64,000 bases of DNA from JACKHO01 sp041398745 (GTDB taxonomy: Bacteria > Planctomycetota > Planctomycetia > Planctomycetales > Planctomycetaceae): assembly GCA_041398745.1 (NCBI GenBank), contig JAWKUB010000002.1, positions 930,001 to 994,000 on the forward strand, written 5' to 3'. Position 1 is the stretch's first letter. Each line of letters starts with the position of its first letter. The position numbers were made by a program, and so were the translations under genes. This document shows, one piece after another, positions 55,567 to 63,894 of this stretch. The notes beneath the pieces were generated by a model. It made no database searches. It was not told where the DNA came from and saw only the letters and a program-made list of their open reading frames with translations.

Positions 55567-56666
55567 TCCGTCGTCCAAACGGGATCGCCCAGCACATCCC
55601 AGTTGGGTTCGATGCCGAGTCCTGGTTTAGTCGGGGCGGACATGCGGCCGTTGATGCGTTGTGGGGCACCGTGGGCATTCTGCACGGTGACGTAGCTGTT
55701 GAAGTCAGTGCAGGTGAAGAGGTAATCGGTGGGGGTGCTTTGTGCGAGGTGCGAAATCGCCGCCGTAATGATGTCGCCGCCCCAACTGTCTTCGAGGGTC
55801 ATCACGACGCCGAGGGACACGCACAGGTCGCGGGCCTGTTTGGCTTTGGTCAATCCACCGAACTTGCTGATTTTGATATTCACGACGTCCATGGCCCGGT
55901 CGTTCGCTGCGCGGACCAGCATGTCGATGCCATCAACGACTTCGTCCAGGACGAACGGCAATGGCGTGCGCTGGCGAATGGTCAAGCACTGTTCGTACGT
56001 CGCACAGGGCTGTTCGATGTACACATCCAAATCGCGGACAGCATTCACCACGCGGGCGGCTTCGTGCATGGTCCAGCCGGTATTTGCATCGGCCACGAGT
56101 CGGTCGGTGGGGGCCAGGATTTCCCGAGCGGCCCGGATTCTTTCAATATCCTCATTGGCATTGCCGCCGACTTTCAACTGGAACCGCCGATATCCCGCAT
56201 CCCGGTATTCTTTCACATTGGCTGCCATTTCTGCGGGTGGGCGTTGAGAAATGGCCCGGTAGAGGACCACGTCCTCGCCATAACGTCCGCCGAGCAATTC
56301 GCAGGCAGGTAGTCCACTATACTTCCCGAGCAAATCCCAGCAGGCCATGTCGATGGCGGACTTCACATAGGGATGCCCCTTCAGTTCATAGTCCATGAAC
56401 CGGTTGAGCTTCGCCAGTTCCAGAGGATTGGCGCCGACCAGTTTGGGGGCCAGTTCACGCAGGCCAGCCCGAACACCTGCGGCATACGCCGGCAAATAAA
56501 CCGGGCCCAGTGGGCAGCATTCACCATAACCGACGAGACCTGAGTCGGTCTGGATTTCGACGACAGTCGAGTCGAAGACGTCGACGCTTTTTCCCTCCGA
56601 CCAACTGTAATTCCCTTCGTGGAGGGGAAGGTCGACCTGATACACACGAATGCTGGTGATTTTCAT
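55563..56666 (-). CDS. Enolase-superfamily dehydratase/racemase (MLE subgroup)
   Basis: The 367-residue protein has the enolase-superfamily capping domain (about 1-120) and a TIM barrel with metal ligands D193 (VADANTGW), E218 (YIEQPC) and D241 (VLDEVV). A catalytic-type K165 lies in FQLKVGG and K265/K268 in NIKISKFGG. The VTLEDSWGGDI-like segment (MTLEDSWGGDI) and the FQLKVGG variant suggest the cis-3-hydroxyproline dehydratase or 4-hydroxyproline-betaine-epimerase group of the mandelate racemase family. The exact substrate cannot be fixed from sequence. It is coupled to the small membrane protein downstream. Confidence 0.88.
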   Translation of the reverse strand: MKITSIRVYQVDLPLHEGNYSWSEGKSVDVFDSTVVEIQTDSGLVGYGECCPLGPVYLPAYAAGVRAGLRELAPKLVGANPLELAKLNRFMDYELKGHPYVKSAIDMACWDLLGKYSGLPACELLGGRYGEDVVLYRAISQRPPAEMAANVKEYRDAGYRRFQLKVGGNANEDIERIRAAREILAPTDRLVADANTGWTMHEAARVVNAVRDLDVYIEQPCATYEQCLTIRQRTPLPFVLDEVVDGIDMLVRAANDRAMDVVNIKISKFGGLTKAKQARDLCVSLGVVMTLEDSWGGDIITAAISHLAQSTPTDYLFTCTDFNSYVTVQNAHGAPQRINGRMSAPTKPGLGIEPNWDVLGDPVWTTE

Positions 56667-56876
56667 GCCCGTATCATAGCCGACGGCCCCAAACTGGGAA
56701 CTGATCGAGTATTTCAGTCCAAATTGGGGTCAATATCCAGCACAGCTTGACCCCTTTTCGTGGCCCCCGTATTCTTCTTGCTCAATTTGACCGGGGGGCG
56801 ATTTCATCGGCTGCCCCGAAAAGTGTACGTTTACGACCTGATGAAACACTCAGGCATGGCAGGGAATGGTCCCCTT

Positions 56877-57893
56877 ATGTCGACGGATAGCCCCCCAACA
56901 GCTCCCGAACATCATTATCAGCACGACCCCGAACGCACCGAGCTGGAAAAGCTCCTGCACACCGGGTCCAAGTCGCTGGAACCGTATTTCAATTACATCA
57001 TTGGCGGTGTGGTCGTTGCCGCGGTGGTTCTGGCTGGCTGGATTTACATGTCCCGCAGCTCAAACTACATCAGCACCGAAGGTTGGGACGATTTCGCCAC
57101 GTACGAAACGCCTGCCGATTTCCAGTCGCTGGCTGAAAAGCATCCCGACGCACCAGTCGCCAACTGGGCCCTGCTGGAAGCCGGTCGGCTGTATACAGCG
57201 GAAGGCATGGCGGAAGCCCTGACAAACCGCGAAGCCAGTGACGAAAGCCTGCTCGAAGCCAAGGCCGCGTTTGGAAAGATCCTCGACAAGGGGAACGCCG
57301 TACCGGCCGAAATTCGAGAAGAGGCGTTGTTTGGACTCGCCAATTGCCTGGAAGCACTTTCAGGCGACAACACCTCCGAGGCTGTCGAAGCCTACGAGAC
57401 TCTCCTGAGCGAGTTCGACAAGACACGCCACAAAGAGTGGGCGGAAGCTCGGATCAAGGAACTTCAGAAAGAGGAAACCAAAGACTTCTACGTCTGGTTC
57501 CGCGAGCAAGATCCTTCTCCGCAAGATCGTCTGCTCCCTCGCGACATGCTGCCGCCGGGGCATCCTATGCTTCCTCCACCACCTTCGGGTGGTGGCAGTC
57601 TGATTCCGCCGCCGCCTTCGGGCGATGCTGTTCCGCCACCGCCAACTGGCACAGCACCACCTCTGCCTTCCGGCACTCCTGAAGAAGGAACCAAGCCGGA
57701 ACCTCCCGCCGAAGGAACGGAACCCGCAACTCCGGAAGCGGGGAAAGAAGGGACTCCAGAGCCACCGGCCTCGACAGAAGAAAAGACCGAGCCAGCAACC
57801 GAAACTCCTCAGCCCCCTGCAACAGAAACACCGGCGGCTCCAGCGGCCGAGACATCTGAGTCGCCTGCTGAACCAGAAGGTGCCAAAGAGTAA
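56877..57893 (+). CDS. Membrane-anchored TPR-like protein with long Pro/Glu-rich tail
   Basis: From ATG 56877 (AGGGA upstream; longer starts to 56760 exist) the 338-residue product has a polar N-terminus, then a membrane helix (IIGGVVVAAVVLAGWIY). A helical domain of about 150 residues with TPR-like helix pairs (YETLLSEFDKTRHKEW, EEALFGLANCLEAL) follows. This is similar in plan to YfgM-type tetratricopeptide proteins. The last 120 residues are Pro, Glu, Ala, Thr low complexity with a central MLPPPPSGGGS block. Likely a scaffold on the periplasmic side. The exact start is uncertain. Confidence 0.75.
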   Translation: MSTDSPPTAPEHHYQHDPERTELEKLLHTGSKSLEPYFNYIIGGVVVAAVVLAGWIYMSRSSNYISTEGWDDFATYETPADFQSLAEKHPDAPVANWALLEAGRLYTAEGMAEALTNREASDESLLEAKAAFGKILDKGNAVPAEIREEALFGLANCLEALSGDNTSEAVEAYETLLSEFDKTRHKEWAEARIKELQKEETKDFYVWFREQDPSPQDRLLPRDMLPPGHPMLPPPPSGGGSLIPPPPSGDAVPPPPTGTAPPLPSGTPEEGTKPEPPAEGTEPATPEAGKEGTPEPPASTEEKTEPATETPQPPATETPAAPAAETSESPAEPEGAKE

Positions 57894-57982
57894 ATTCGGT
57901 TCGAGTCTTGCAGTGTCGCGAGTGAGACGCGCTTTTTCCAAACCTCAATTCCAGCGCGTCATCTCGCGCTGATGCAGTTGTC

Positions 57983-59221
57983 ATGCCCACGCTTTCACCG
58001 GTCGCTTCAGCCCTTGTACCTGTCGACTCCGCAGCAGCCGAGGCAATTAGTGCCCCGAACTACGACGAATTTCAAAGTGATTTGGAAGTGTGGGACATTC
58101 TGCAGCGACAGCCGAAGTCACTGCTGACCGTCACCATGTCGCACTGCCATGTGGGCGACCTCAAAGACGCGCCTGCTGAAGGTGGTGAAGCAGCCCTGCA
58201 GCACGCCGCCGCCGAAATGCAAAAGCTCATTGCTGATGAGCAAACGCGGACAATCGAGGGTTTGTTGTGGGTCTATGAAATCACCTCTCCCAAGCGACCA
58301 GATGCTCCCCAGCTCGGCGTGGGCGGTCATGGATCCACTGCGGAAATCCGCACTGAGGAAAACCTTGCGGGCAACATCATTCGGAATGAAGGGATTCGTC
58401 CTGAAAAAATGCAGGGTCGAGCCGATTTGCTCAACGCCATTAGTGCCGACACCGGGTTCGTGAATCTGGCCGTACAGGACAAGTCCGGCCAGTTGCTGGA
58501 TGCTCTCAATCAGGTGGCAGCCTCACGAGCATGTGACTTGGAAGTCATCGACGAAGACAAGAACCGTCACCGCGTCTGGTTCCTCACCGATGCCGCTCAG
58601 CAGCAGAAGTTCGTCGACCTCATCCAAGCCGAACCAGCCGCCTATGTGGCCGACGGAAACCACCGCAGCGCCGCAGCTGCCCAACTCGGCAAGCCCCATT
58701 TCCTGTCCGTCTTTTTCCCAACCGGACGCCTCGGACTCGAGCCATACAACCGACTACTGCCACTCAATGGATTGTCAGCGGAAGAGTTTCTGGGAAAAGT
58801 GCAGGAACAGTTTGAACTGGAATCACTCGGTGCCGTCGAAACGTATCGGCCCGATGCCGTCAACAAATTCGGCCTCTACATTGGCGGAAGCTGGTATTCG
58901 TTGACACCCAAAACTGGCAGCTTTAATCCGGATGATGCTGCCGAAGCCATCGACGCGGCCATCATTCAGCATCACATCATTGATGGGCTACTGGGAATGT
59001 CCGACGCCCGCGACAAACGCATCAACTACGTTGGCGGCAATAAGGACGCAGCGTACCTGAAAGCCCGCGTCAACGCCGGCGATTATGACCTCGCCCTTTC
59101 GCTGGCCCCGGTGACTATGGATCAATTTGTGGCGGTGTGCGAGCAGAACAAGTTCATGCCGCCAAAGTCCACCTGGTTCGATCCAAAAATCCGCACAGGA
59201 CTGGTCATTTCGCTGCTGTAG
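57983..59221 (+). CDS. DUF1015 family protein (SerK-like)
   Basis: The 412-residue product has the family hallmark VADGNHRSAAAAQL around residue 220, FFPTGRLGLEPYNRLLP, and a C-terminal SLAPVTMDQFVAVCEQ segment. DUF1015 includes proteins related to the free-serine kinase SerK, but a role for this one is not shown. The HRSAAA motif lies at the position of the family's catalytic-looking histidine. It is cytoplasmic. The gene overlaps no other; the next gene starts 17 bases after its stop. ATG 57983 is the only good start. Confidence 0.88.
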   Translation: MPTLSPVASALVPVDSAAAEAISAPNYDEFQSDLEVWDILQRQPKSLLTVTMSHCHVGDLKDAPAEGGEAALQHAAAEMQKLIADEQTRTIEGLLWVYEITSPKRPDAPQLGVGGHGSTAEIRTEENLAGNIIRNEGIRPEKMQGRADLLNAISADTGFVNLAVQDKSGQLLDALNQVAASRACDLEVIDEDKNRHRVWFLTDAAQQQKFVDLIQAEPAAYVADGNHRSAAAAQLGKPHFLSVFFPTGRLGLEPYNRLLPLNGLSAEEFLGKVQEQFELESLGAVETYRPDAVNKFGLYIGGSWYSLTPKTGSFNPDDAAEAIDAAIIQHHIIDGLLGMSDARDKRINYVGGNKDAAYLKARVNAGDYDLALSLAPVTMDQFVAVCEQNKFMPPKSTWFDPKIRTGLVISLL

Positions 59222-59238
59222 TGGGCGGAGACGGTCTT

Positions 59239-60504
59239 ATGAGTGAATTAGCCCCGCACCGGCAACACAATGACTGGCGCTGGGCTCTCGTTGGGATGAT
59301 TCTCCTCGGCGGACTCGCGACCGTCGTCGCACTTTCGCTCGCCGTCTCTCACGAATTGCGTGAAGAACTGATTGCTCGCCAACTCAAGGAAGTGCCCCCA
59401 GACGAGCCTCGGGAACAGGCTAATGTCGCGGCACTCCGCTACGCCTCCTTCCCTCAACTCTGGCTCCGCCACGCGTTGCGCCCCACACTCTTGGGACTTC
59501 TGGGAGGCTTTCTGCTGGCGCGATTACGATCAAAACCCGAGTCCGAATCAGCGAAATGGAAGACAATACTCCCGGTAGTTTTGATTGCCCTTGTCTCACT
59601 CAGCTACGGCTACCACCCAGCCAGAGGTCTGGTGTATGTCGACGGGCATGATCAATTCACCTGGGCCAAAGTACTCAACTCCAGTCAGCGAGACGAAAGA
59701 GAGTCGGCGATCCACGCCGCTGTCGAGTTGCTGGAGCGTCCACCGTTTTTCGGTCGGGCTTCACTCATCTATTCGCTGGGTGTTCTGGGTGATGAAGCTC
59801 AGCCGGCAATTCCTGTGCTGCAAACGCTCAAGCATGATCCCGAACAGGAAGTGCGCGACGCGGCGGAGATGGCGCTGGAACAAATCACGGAGTCATGGGA
59901 GTTACAAATCGACGCCGTGCGGGGTGGTGTTTCCCGCCGCATTGAAATCTCATTTCATGACGTCAATGATCAGCAGCTTCTCGCTTTGAAAGAAGACTGT
60001 ACCGCACTCGAAGTTCTGCAGCTTGAACGGACGAACATCACGACACCCACACTCGCGGAAGTTGTTCCGGCCACCCCAACGCTGAAGCGTCTCAAACTCG
60101 GCGGCCCGGTCAACGCAGCGGCGTTTGAATTCATCGCACAATTGGAACACCTCGAAGTTCTCAACCTGCCTCAGGCAGAGTGTCCGGCAGCCTCGTTGCA
60201 ACAACTTGCTAAGCTGCCGCACCTCAATCTGCTGAGAATTGCCTCCAGCGATATTGATGATGCCGCACTCGAATGCCTCAAAGGATTTCCGAGCCTGAAA
60301 TACCTGCACCTCATCGACACTTCGATATCAGACGATGGTCTCGCGGTCATTGCACAGTTGCCGCACCTGCAGTCCTTCTACGTCGATGGCGGCCACTGCA
60401 CGGAACGCGGTCTCGCCACACTGCTCGAACAGAACCCACATCTGCACATTCACTGGAACGACCTGCACCTCGACAACGACATGTCGGGACATACGCATGA
60501 GTAA
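59239..60504 (+). CDS. Membrane protein with HEAT-like and leucine-rich repeats
   Basis: From ATG 59239 the 421-residue product has a hydrophobic helix (WALVGMILLGGLATVVALSL), two more around 80-100 and 112-130, and a HEAT-like repeat at about 190-215 (DPEQEVRDAAEMALEQI). An LRR region follows with units such as LEVLQLERTNIT, LEVLNLPQAECP and LNLLRIASSDID. LRRs usually mediate protein or glycan binding; the domain is probably extracytoplasmic. A longer start at 59137 would overlap the DUF1015 gene by 85 bases and is disfavoured. Confidence 0.8.
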   Translation: MSELAPHRQHNDWRWALVGMILLGGLATVVALSLAVSHELREELIARQLKEVPPDEPREQANVAALRYASFPQLWLRHALRPTLLGLLGGFLLARLRSKPESESAKWKTILPVVLIALVSLSYGYHPARGLVYVDGHDQFTWAKVLNSSQRDERESAIHAAVELLERPPFFGRASLIYSLGVLGDEAQPAIPVLQTLKHDPEQEVRDAAEMALEQITESWELQIDAVRGGVSRRIEISFHDVNDQQLLALKEDCTALEVLQLERTNITTPTLAEVVPATPTLKRLKLGGPVNAAAFEFIAQLEHLEVLNLPQAECPAASLQQLAKLPHLNLLRIASSDIDDAALECLKGFPSLKYLHLIDTSISDDGLAVIAQLPHLQSFYVDGGHCTERGLATLLEQNPHLHIHWNDLHLDNDMSGHTHE

Positions 60505-60646
60505 GAATTGGGAGGGCAGGCTGGAGAGGAATGATGTGCGGGAAGCCACGCTGTTTTAGTAAATTGGGGCCAGCGGCATACCTTTCCTCTTTATTGAAAT
60601 CGTTCATTCCGCAGCAGACAATTCGATCCCCGCACAAATATTGCAA

Positions 60647-61084
60647 CTATGGCAAATCAATCTGGATTACCGGATTGGCCAATTCAATTTCACCGACGAT
60701 GCCTTTTCGTAGCTGCGGCATAATTTCAGCGTATTCGGTGCTGTACGTTCGAACAATGACACCTAACCAGTTTTTCAGGAGTGCAGCCGACTGCCGACTC
60801 ACGGCAGCATAAGCCTCCAATTCGGCAAGCAATTCACGGTGAGTAGCGCCAGCCACTCGAATCTCCAATTGGTCACTGAATTCAAAGTCCATTCCGTCAA
60901 ATTGAGCGCGTCCCCAAGCAATTGCAATCAAGCCGATGGTAAATTGGATTTGGGAGCGCCCGAATCCGCGTTTTTCGACCTCGTTGACATACGTCGTGAA
61001 GTCTCCAACTCGCGTTCCGTTCTGTAGCTTGGACATTTCATGTAGTAATCGTTCCAGCTCAGACGCCGAAATTTCATAGTCCAT
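60647..61084 (-). CDS. Hypothetical protein
   Basis: From ATG 61084 the 145-residue product is mostly helical and acidic, with short conserved-looking segments (ELERLLHEMSKLQNGTRVGDF, GFGRSQIQF). I do not recognise a family. There is no signal peptide or membrane segment. An extension to 61210 would add a Cys- and Trp-rich N-terminus that looks less natural. A SigX-like partner or a metabolic binding protein are both guesses, so no function is offered. The real length is uncertain. Confidence 0.5.
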   Translation of the reverse strand: MDYEISASELERLLHEMSKLQNGTRVGDFTTYVNEVEKRGFGRSQIQFTIGLIAIAWGRAQFDGMDFEFSDQLEIRVAGATHRELLAELEAYAAVSRQSAALLKNWLGVIVRTYSTEYAEIMPQLRKGIVGEIELANPVIQIDLP

Positions 61085-61332
61085 TTCTGAGGGGTCCCAA
61101 CACCTGCATGAACGCCAATCTGCCCGAGAATTCTCAAAGCATTCATGGCAAATTTCACCCGTCGCACAAAGCTGCTGCCGCAGTTTCCCAAGTCGTTGAA
61201 CTGGCCACAAGGCTAAGTGAAGCTCCAGCCTAAACTTGAATCAGGAGTTGATCTGCACGCCGGACCTCCAGAACGATATCGTTACTTCATCATTCGCACA
61301 GTAGAACTGAGAAAGCAACCTGGCACAGCGAA

Positions 61333-61752
61333 ATGTTCTGGAAAACCCTCGCTTGGATCTGGGCATCACCCACGACGCTGTTGGCGTTGATGTTGGGTGG
61401 ATTCAGCATGTTGACAGGGGCCAAAGTGCGGCGGGTGGGGCATACCGTTGAGTTCTACGGTGGGCTGATTACCTGGCTGCTAAAGCGGACGCCCATTGGA
61501 GCCGCCGCGATGACACTCGGGCATGTCATTATCGGCTTGGATGCCGAATTGCTCGATCGCTGTCGGGAGCATGAATGGGTGCATGTGCGGCAGTACGAAC
61601 GCTGGGGACCGCTGTTTCTGCCTGCGTATTTGGGATGTTCGCTATACCTGTGGCTCGTGGGACGCAATGCGTACCGCGAGAATCCCTTTGAGGTCGAGGC
61701 GTATGAATCCGACCGTCGGCGGGCTCAAGCACAAAACTCCGCCCACGAGTGA
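61333..61752 (+). CDS. Small membrane protein with HEWVH zincin-like motif
   Basis: The 139-residue product has two or three hydrophobic segments (LAWIWASPTTLLALMLGG, YGGLITWLL and FLPAYLGCSLYLWLVG). Between them stands the sequence REHEWVHVRQYERWGP. The HEWVH unit matches the HExxH zinc-protease pattern, with a conserved-looking Arg/Gln/Tyr after it. It resembles small conserved membrane proteins with an HExxH motif, whose activity is unproven. The third zinc ligand is not obvious; the Glu or His in FEVEAYE may serve. It could be a tiny intramembrane protease or a binding protein. Confidence 0.6.
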   Translation: MFWKTLAWIWASPTTLLALMLGGFSMLTGAKVRRVGHTVEFYGGLITWLLKRTPIGAAAMTLGHVIIGLDAELLDRCREHEWVHVRQYERWGPLFLPAYLGCSLYLWLVGRNAYRENPFEVEAYESDRRRAQAQNSAHE

Positions 61753-61758
61753 TTCGGC

Positions 61759-62622
61759 CTACTGTGGCAGCGAAGGAAACTCAGCCTGCGTCTGCTGAAT
61801 GGGGCTTTCCACCTGCGCGAGCGCTGTGGTTGCCGACTGACTGATGTCAGGATGCGACGTCGCCGCAAGCCTTCGCAGTTCGGGAGCGACTGCGTCTGCG
61901 TCGGTTCCCATGTCACCCACCAGTTCAATGAGTGCCACGACAACGTTGGCATCCTGTTCTGACTGCAGGTGGGCAGAAATCTCAGGAAGATGTGCGACCA
62001 CGCCTCGCGGGCGGGTTCGCAGATTCAGGGCGGCGATGTGGCGGAGGCTGGTATCGTTGGAATCGAGCAGTCGAATGAGCGAGCTCACCGCCTGGTCCGC
62101 CTGCTCGTCAGTGAGGATGAGAGCCGAAGCAATGTTTGCCCGGACGAATTCCGAGGGATCATTCAAGGCGCCAACCATGTCGCTGGCGTGCGGGGCGAAC
62201 GATTCCGGTCCCAACAGGACGAGTGACGAGGAGGCGATTTCCCGCACCATTGGTTCGTCGCTGTTCAGTCCACGGACCAGTACAGGAGCCGACTTTTCCC
62301 CCAGTTCGATGAGCTGATGATGAGCGGCGTCCCACTCTTCGGTTGAAACGTTCGGCGTCGTCAGTTTTTCAAATGCGGCCACAGCGGCAGGATCAAGTGG
62401 TGCCGCGACTTCGACTTTTACGCTGGCGACAGTCGTCTCTTGGACGACGGTCTTGACCGGTTCAGCAGAAGCTCTTGCGGTGACCGGTTCAGAGGCGGAA
62501 GGTGCCTCGCTCACCGCCACGGGATCGGTCCCACAACCGGTGATCGCGACCAACAGCAATGTGCTGGCGGACGCAGACTTCAGAAGTTTGGCCCATGAAT
62601 CCGTTCCGTACGTGAGGCGCAT
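61759..62622 (-). CDS. Lipoprotein with HEAT-like repeats
   Basis: The 287-residue product has a signal peptide and a lipobox AITGC (Cys near 30). An Ala/Val/Pro linker of about 50 residues follows. The HEAT-like helical repeats carry the typical VREIASSSLVLLG, EFVRANIASALI and TSLRHIAALNLRT units. HEAT arrays bind proteins. It would be held in the membrane on the periplasmic side. It is convergent with the small HEWVH protein, six bases away. Function unknown. Confidence 0.85.
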   Translation of the reverse strand: MRLTYGTDSWAKLLKSASASTLLLVAITGCGTDPVAVSEAPSASEPVTARASAEPVKTVVQETTVASVKVEVAAPLDPAAVAAFEKLTTPNVSTEEWDAAHHQLIELGEKSAPVLVRGLNSDEPMVREIASSSLVLLGPESFAPHASDMVGALNDPSEFVRANIASALILTDEQADQAVSSLIRLLDSNDTSLRHIAALNLRTRPRGVVAHLPEISAHLQSEQDANVVVALIELVGDMGTDADAVAPELRRLAATSHPDISQSATTALAQVESPIQQTQAEFPSLPQ

Positions 62623-63306
62623 GACCTCTCCCCGTCAGCCATGTCAGAAAAATCGGTCTGTCTGAGTGAGTATCGGCTGTCACGGAAATGTGAGTTGAGA
62701 CTCGACGCCCGCTGCAAACGGAAAGACCGAACCGAGCAGAATGTTCAGCATAATCATCGCAGTTTGAACGGTGCTGTTAAGCACTCGAAACGCGAGTCGA
62801 GCCTGTGGCCGTTGTGTCAATTCTATTGAGGTGTATGTAAGGCCCTTGAAAACATTGGGTTGCGGCAATATCGCGCAGGGCTGGTTGTAACGATTATTCA
62901 GGTGGCACGGAAAGTGCCAATTAGCTTGATTGCCCTGAATGTCAGGGTGGTGCCAGTTCGGTGGATCAGCTTGATTTCCCGGATTGCATCGGAAGTTTGG
63001 GGGCTGGGGTGCTGAGTGACGCCAGTACAGGTCCCCGGAAATCCCGGTCACCGTTTCGATGCTTACGGATTTCGACTTCTGACTTCTGTGTGTGTGCGGG
63101 GCGGCCCAGTGGGTCGTCCCGGTGAAAACCAGACCGGGAAGCGCGTATGCCCTTTTCGGATGTGAATAAGAAATAACTGAACACGACGCAGACTGGACAA
63201 CCCCTCAGCCAGTTTGTTCGGACCGACTCTACTGACGACTTCAGGCCCAGCCTGAGCGCGGTGTCGGTCATTCACACACGAGGGAACAAAACAAAGGACA
63301 ACAGAC
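62623..63306. other. Long intergenic region, no protein gene supported
   Basis: This gap of 684 bases lies between two divergent genes: the HEAT lipoprotein (-) and the pilin-like gene (+). No credible protein gene is visible. A CCCGGT/ACCGGG hairpin lies at 63118-63138, and a degenerate 45-base repeat lies at 62901-62985. A good ribosome site AAAGGA precedes the ATG at 63307. I see no tRNA or clear riboswitch, but a small RNA cannot be excluded. Confidence 0.5.
62901..62985. repeat. Degenerate 45-base tandem unit
   Basis: Two units of 45 bases share AGCTTGATT (at 62923-62931 and 62968-62976) and about 60 percent identity over 40 positions, including a common GGTGG opening. The period equals 15 codons, and on the minus strand it would read as two GNQA-containing peptides, but there is no start or conserved coding signal. 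It may be an old dispersed repeat. Confidence 0.35.
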
Positions 63307-63777
63307 ATGCAATCAATTCAACAACTTCTGCACGACGAAAGCGGATTCGTGGTTTCGGCGGAACTCGTGCTCGTGGCGACCATTCTCGTCATTGGACTCA
63401 TAGTGGGGCTCAGCGAAGTGCAGCACGCCGTGAACTCGGAACTCAACGATGTGGCCGATGCCATTGGCTCATTGAACCAGAGCTACTGCTTCTCGGGATT
63501 CAGCAAAATCGACGGTCGCACCGTTCACGCCTACACACGCGGCAGCATTTTCGGTGATGTCGTCGATACCTGTGACAACAATCAGTGTGATATCGCTTGC
63601 GATATGCCAACTCCTGAAGGTTGGAAAGGCTGGGGCGGTGGATCTGGCGGTGGCAGCTTCGGCGGCGGTGGTGGAGGCGGCGGCGGTCACCACGGTGGTG
63701 GTGCTCACGGTGGCGGCGGAAATCATGGTGGAGGTGGAAACCACGGCGGCGGCAACCACGGTGGTGGACATAAGTAG
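63307..63777 (+). CDS. Pilin-like protein with Gly/His-rich tail
   Basis: The 156-residue product has an N-terminal hydrophobic helix preceded by a short polar leader (ESGFVVSAELVLVATILVI, Glu in the region of the class IVb pilin E5). A small polar domain with four Cys follows (CFSGF, CDNN, CDIACD), then a tail of about 50 residues made of GGG and HHGGG/NHGGG units. It resembles a Flp-type pseudopilin with a metal-binding or flexible Gly/His tail. AAAGGA is seven bases upstream of the ATG. A terminator follows the gene. A partner role with the remote Tad operon is only a possibility. Confidence 0.65.
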   Translation: MQSIQQLLHDESGFVVSAELVLVATILVIGLIVGLSEVQHAVNSELNDVADAIGSLNQSYCFSGFSKIDGRTVHAYTRGSIFGDVVDTCDNNQCDIACDMPTPEGWKGWGGGSGGGSFGGGGGGGGGHHGGGAHGGGGNHGGGGNHGGGNHGGGHK

Positions 63778-63838
63778 GTCCAATCGAGTTTGACCCTGAA
63801 TGCGATACGGTTGTGTCGCAACGAAAAGTGGGTATCGT

Positions 63839-63876
63839 GCAGGTGGCACTCAGTTCGAGTGTCACCTGCTTTTTTT
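63839..63876 (+). terminator. Rho-independent terminator after the pilin-like gene
   Basis: A 13-base-pair stem (63839-63851 with 63857-63869, one G-T wobble) with a 5-base loop is followed by TTTTTTT. It lies 62 bases after the stop of the pilin-like gene and before the next gene start at 63895. Confidence 0.93.
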
Positions 63877-63894
63877 ATTGAACCTACAGAGCCG

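Noticed and set aside
62680..63051. A minus-strand frame with GNQA-type repeated peptides
   Set aside because: The peptides arise from the 45-base DNA repeat; there is no signal peptide, start site or composition typical of a coding gene.
63650..63775. The GGC/GGT-rich stretch as a DNA tandem repeat or CRISPR-like array
   Set aside because: It is the coding sequence of the Gly/His-rich tail; units are irregular and there are no spacers.
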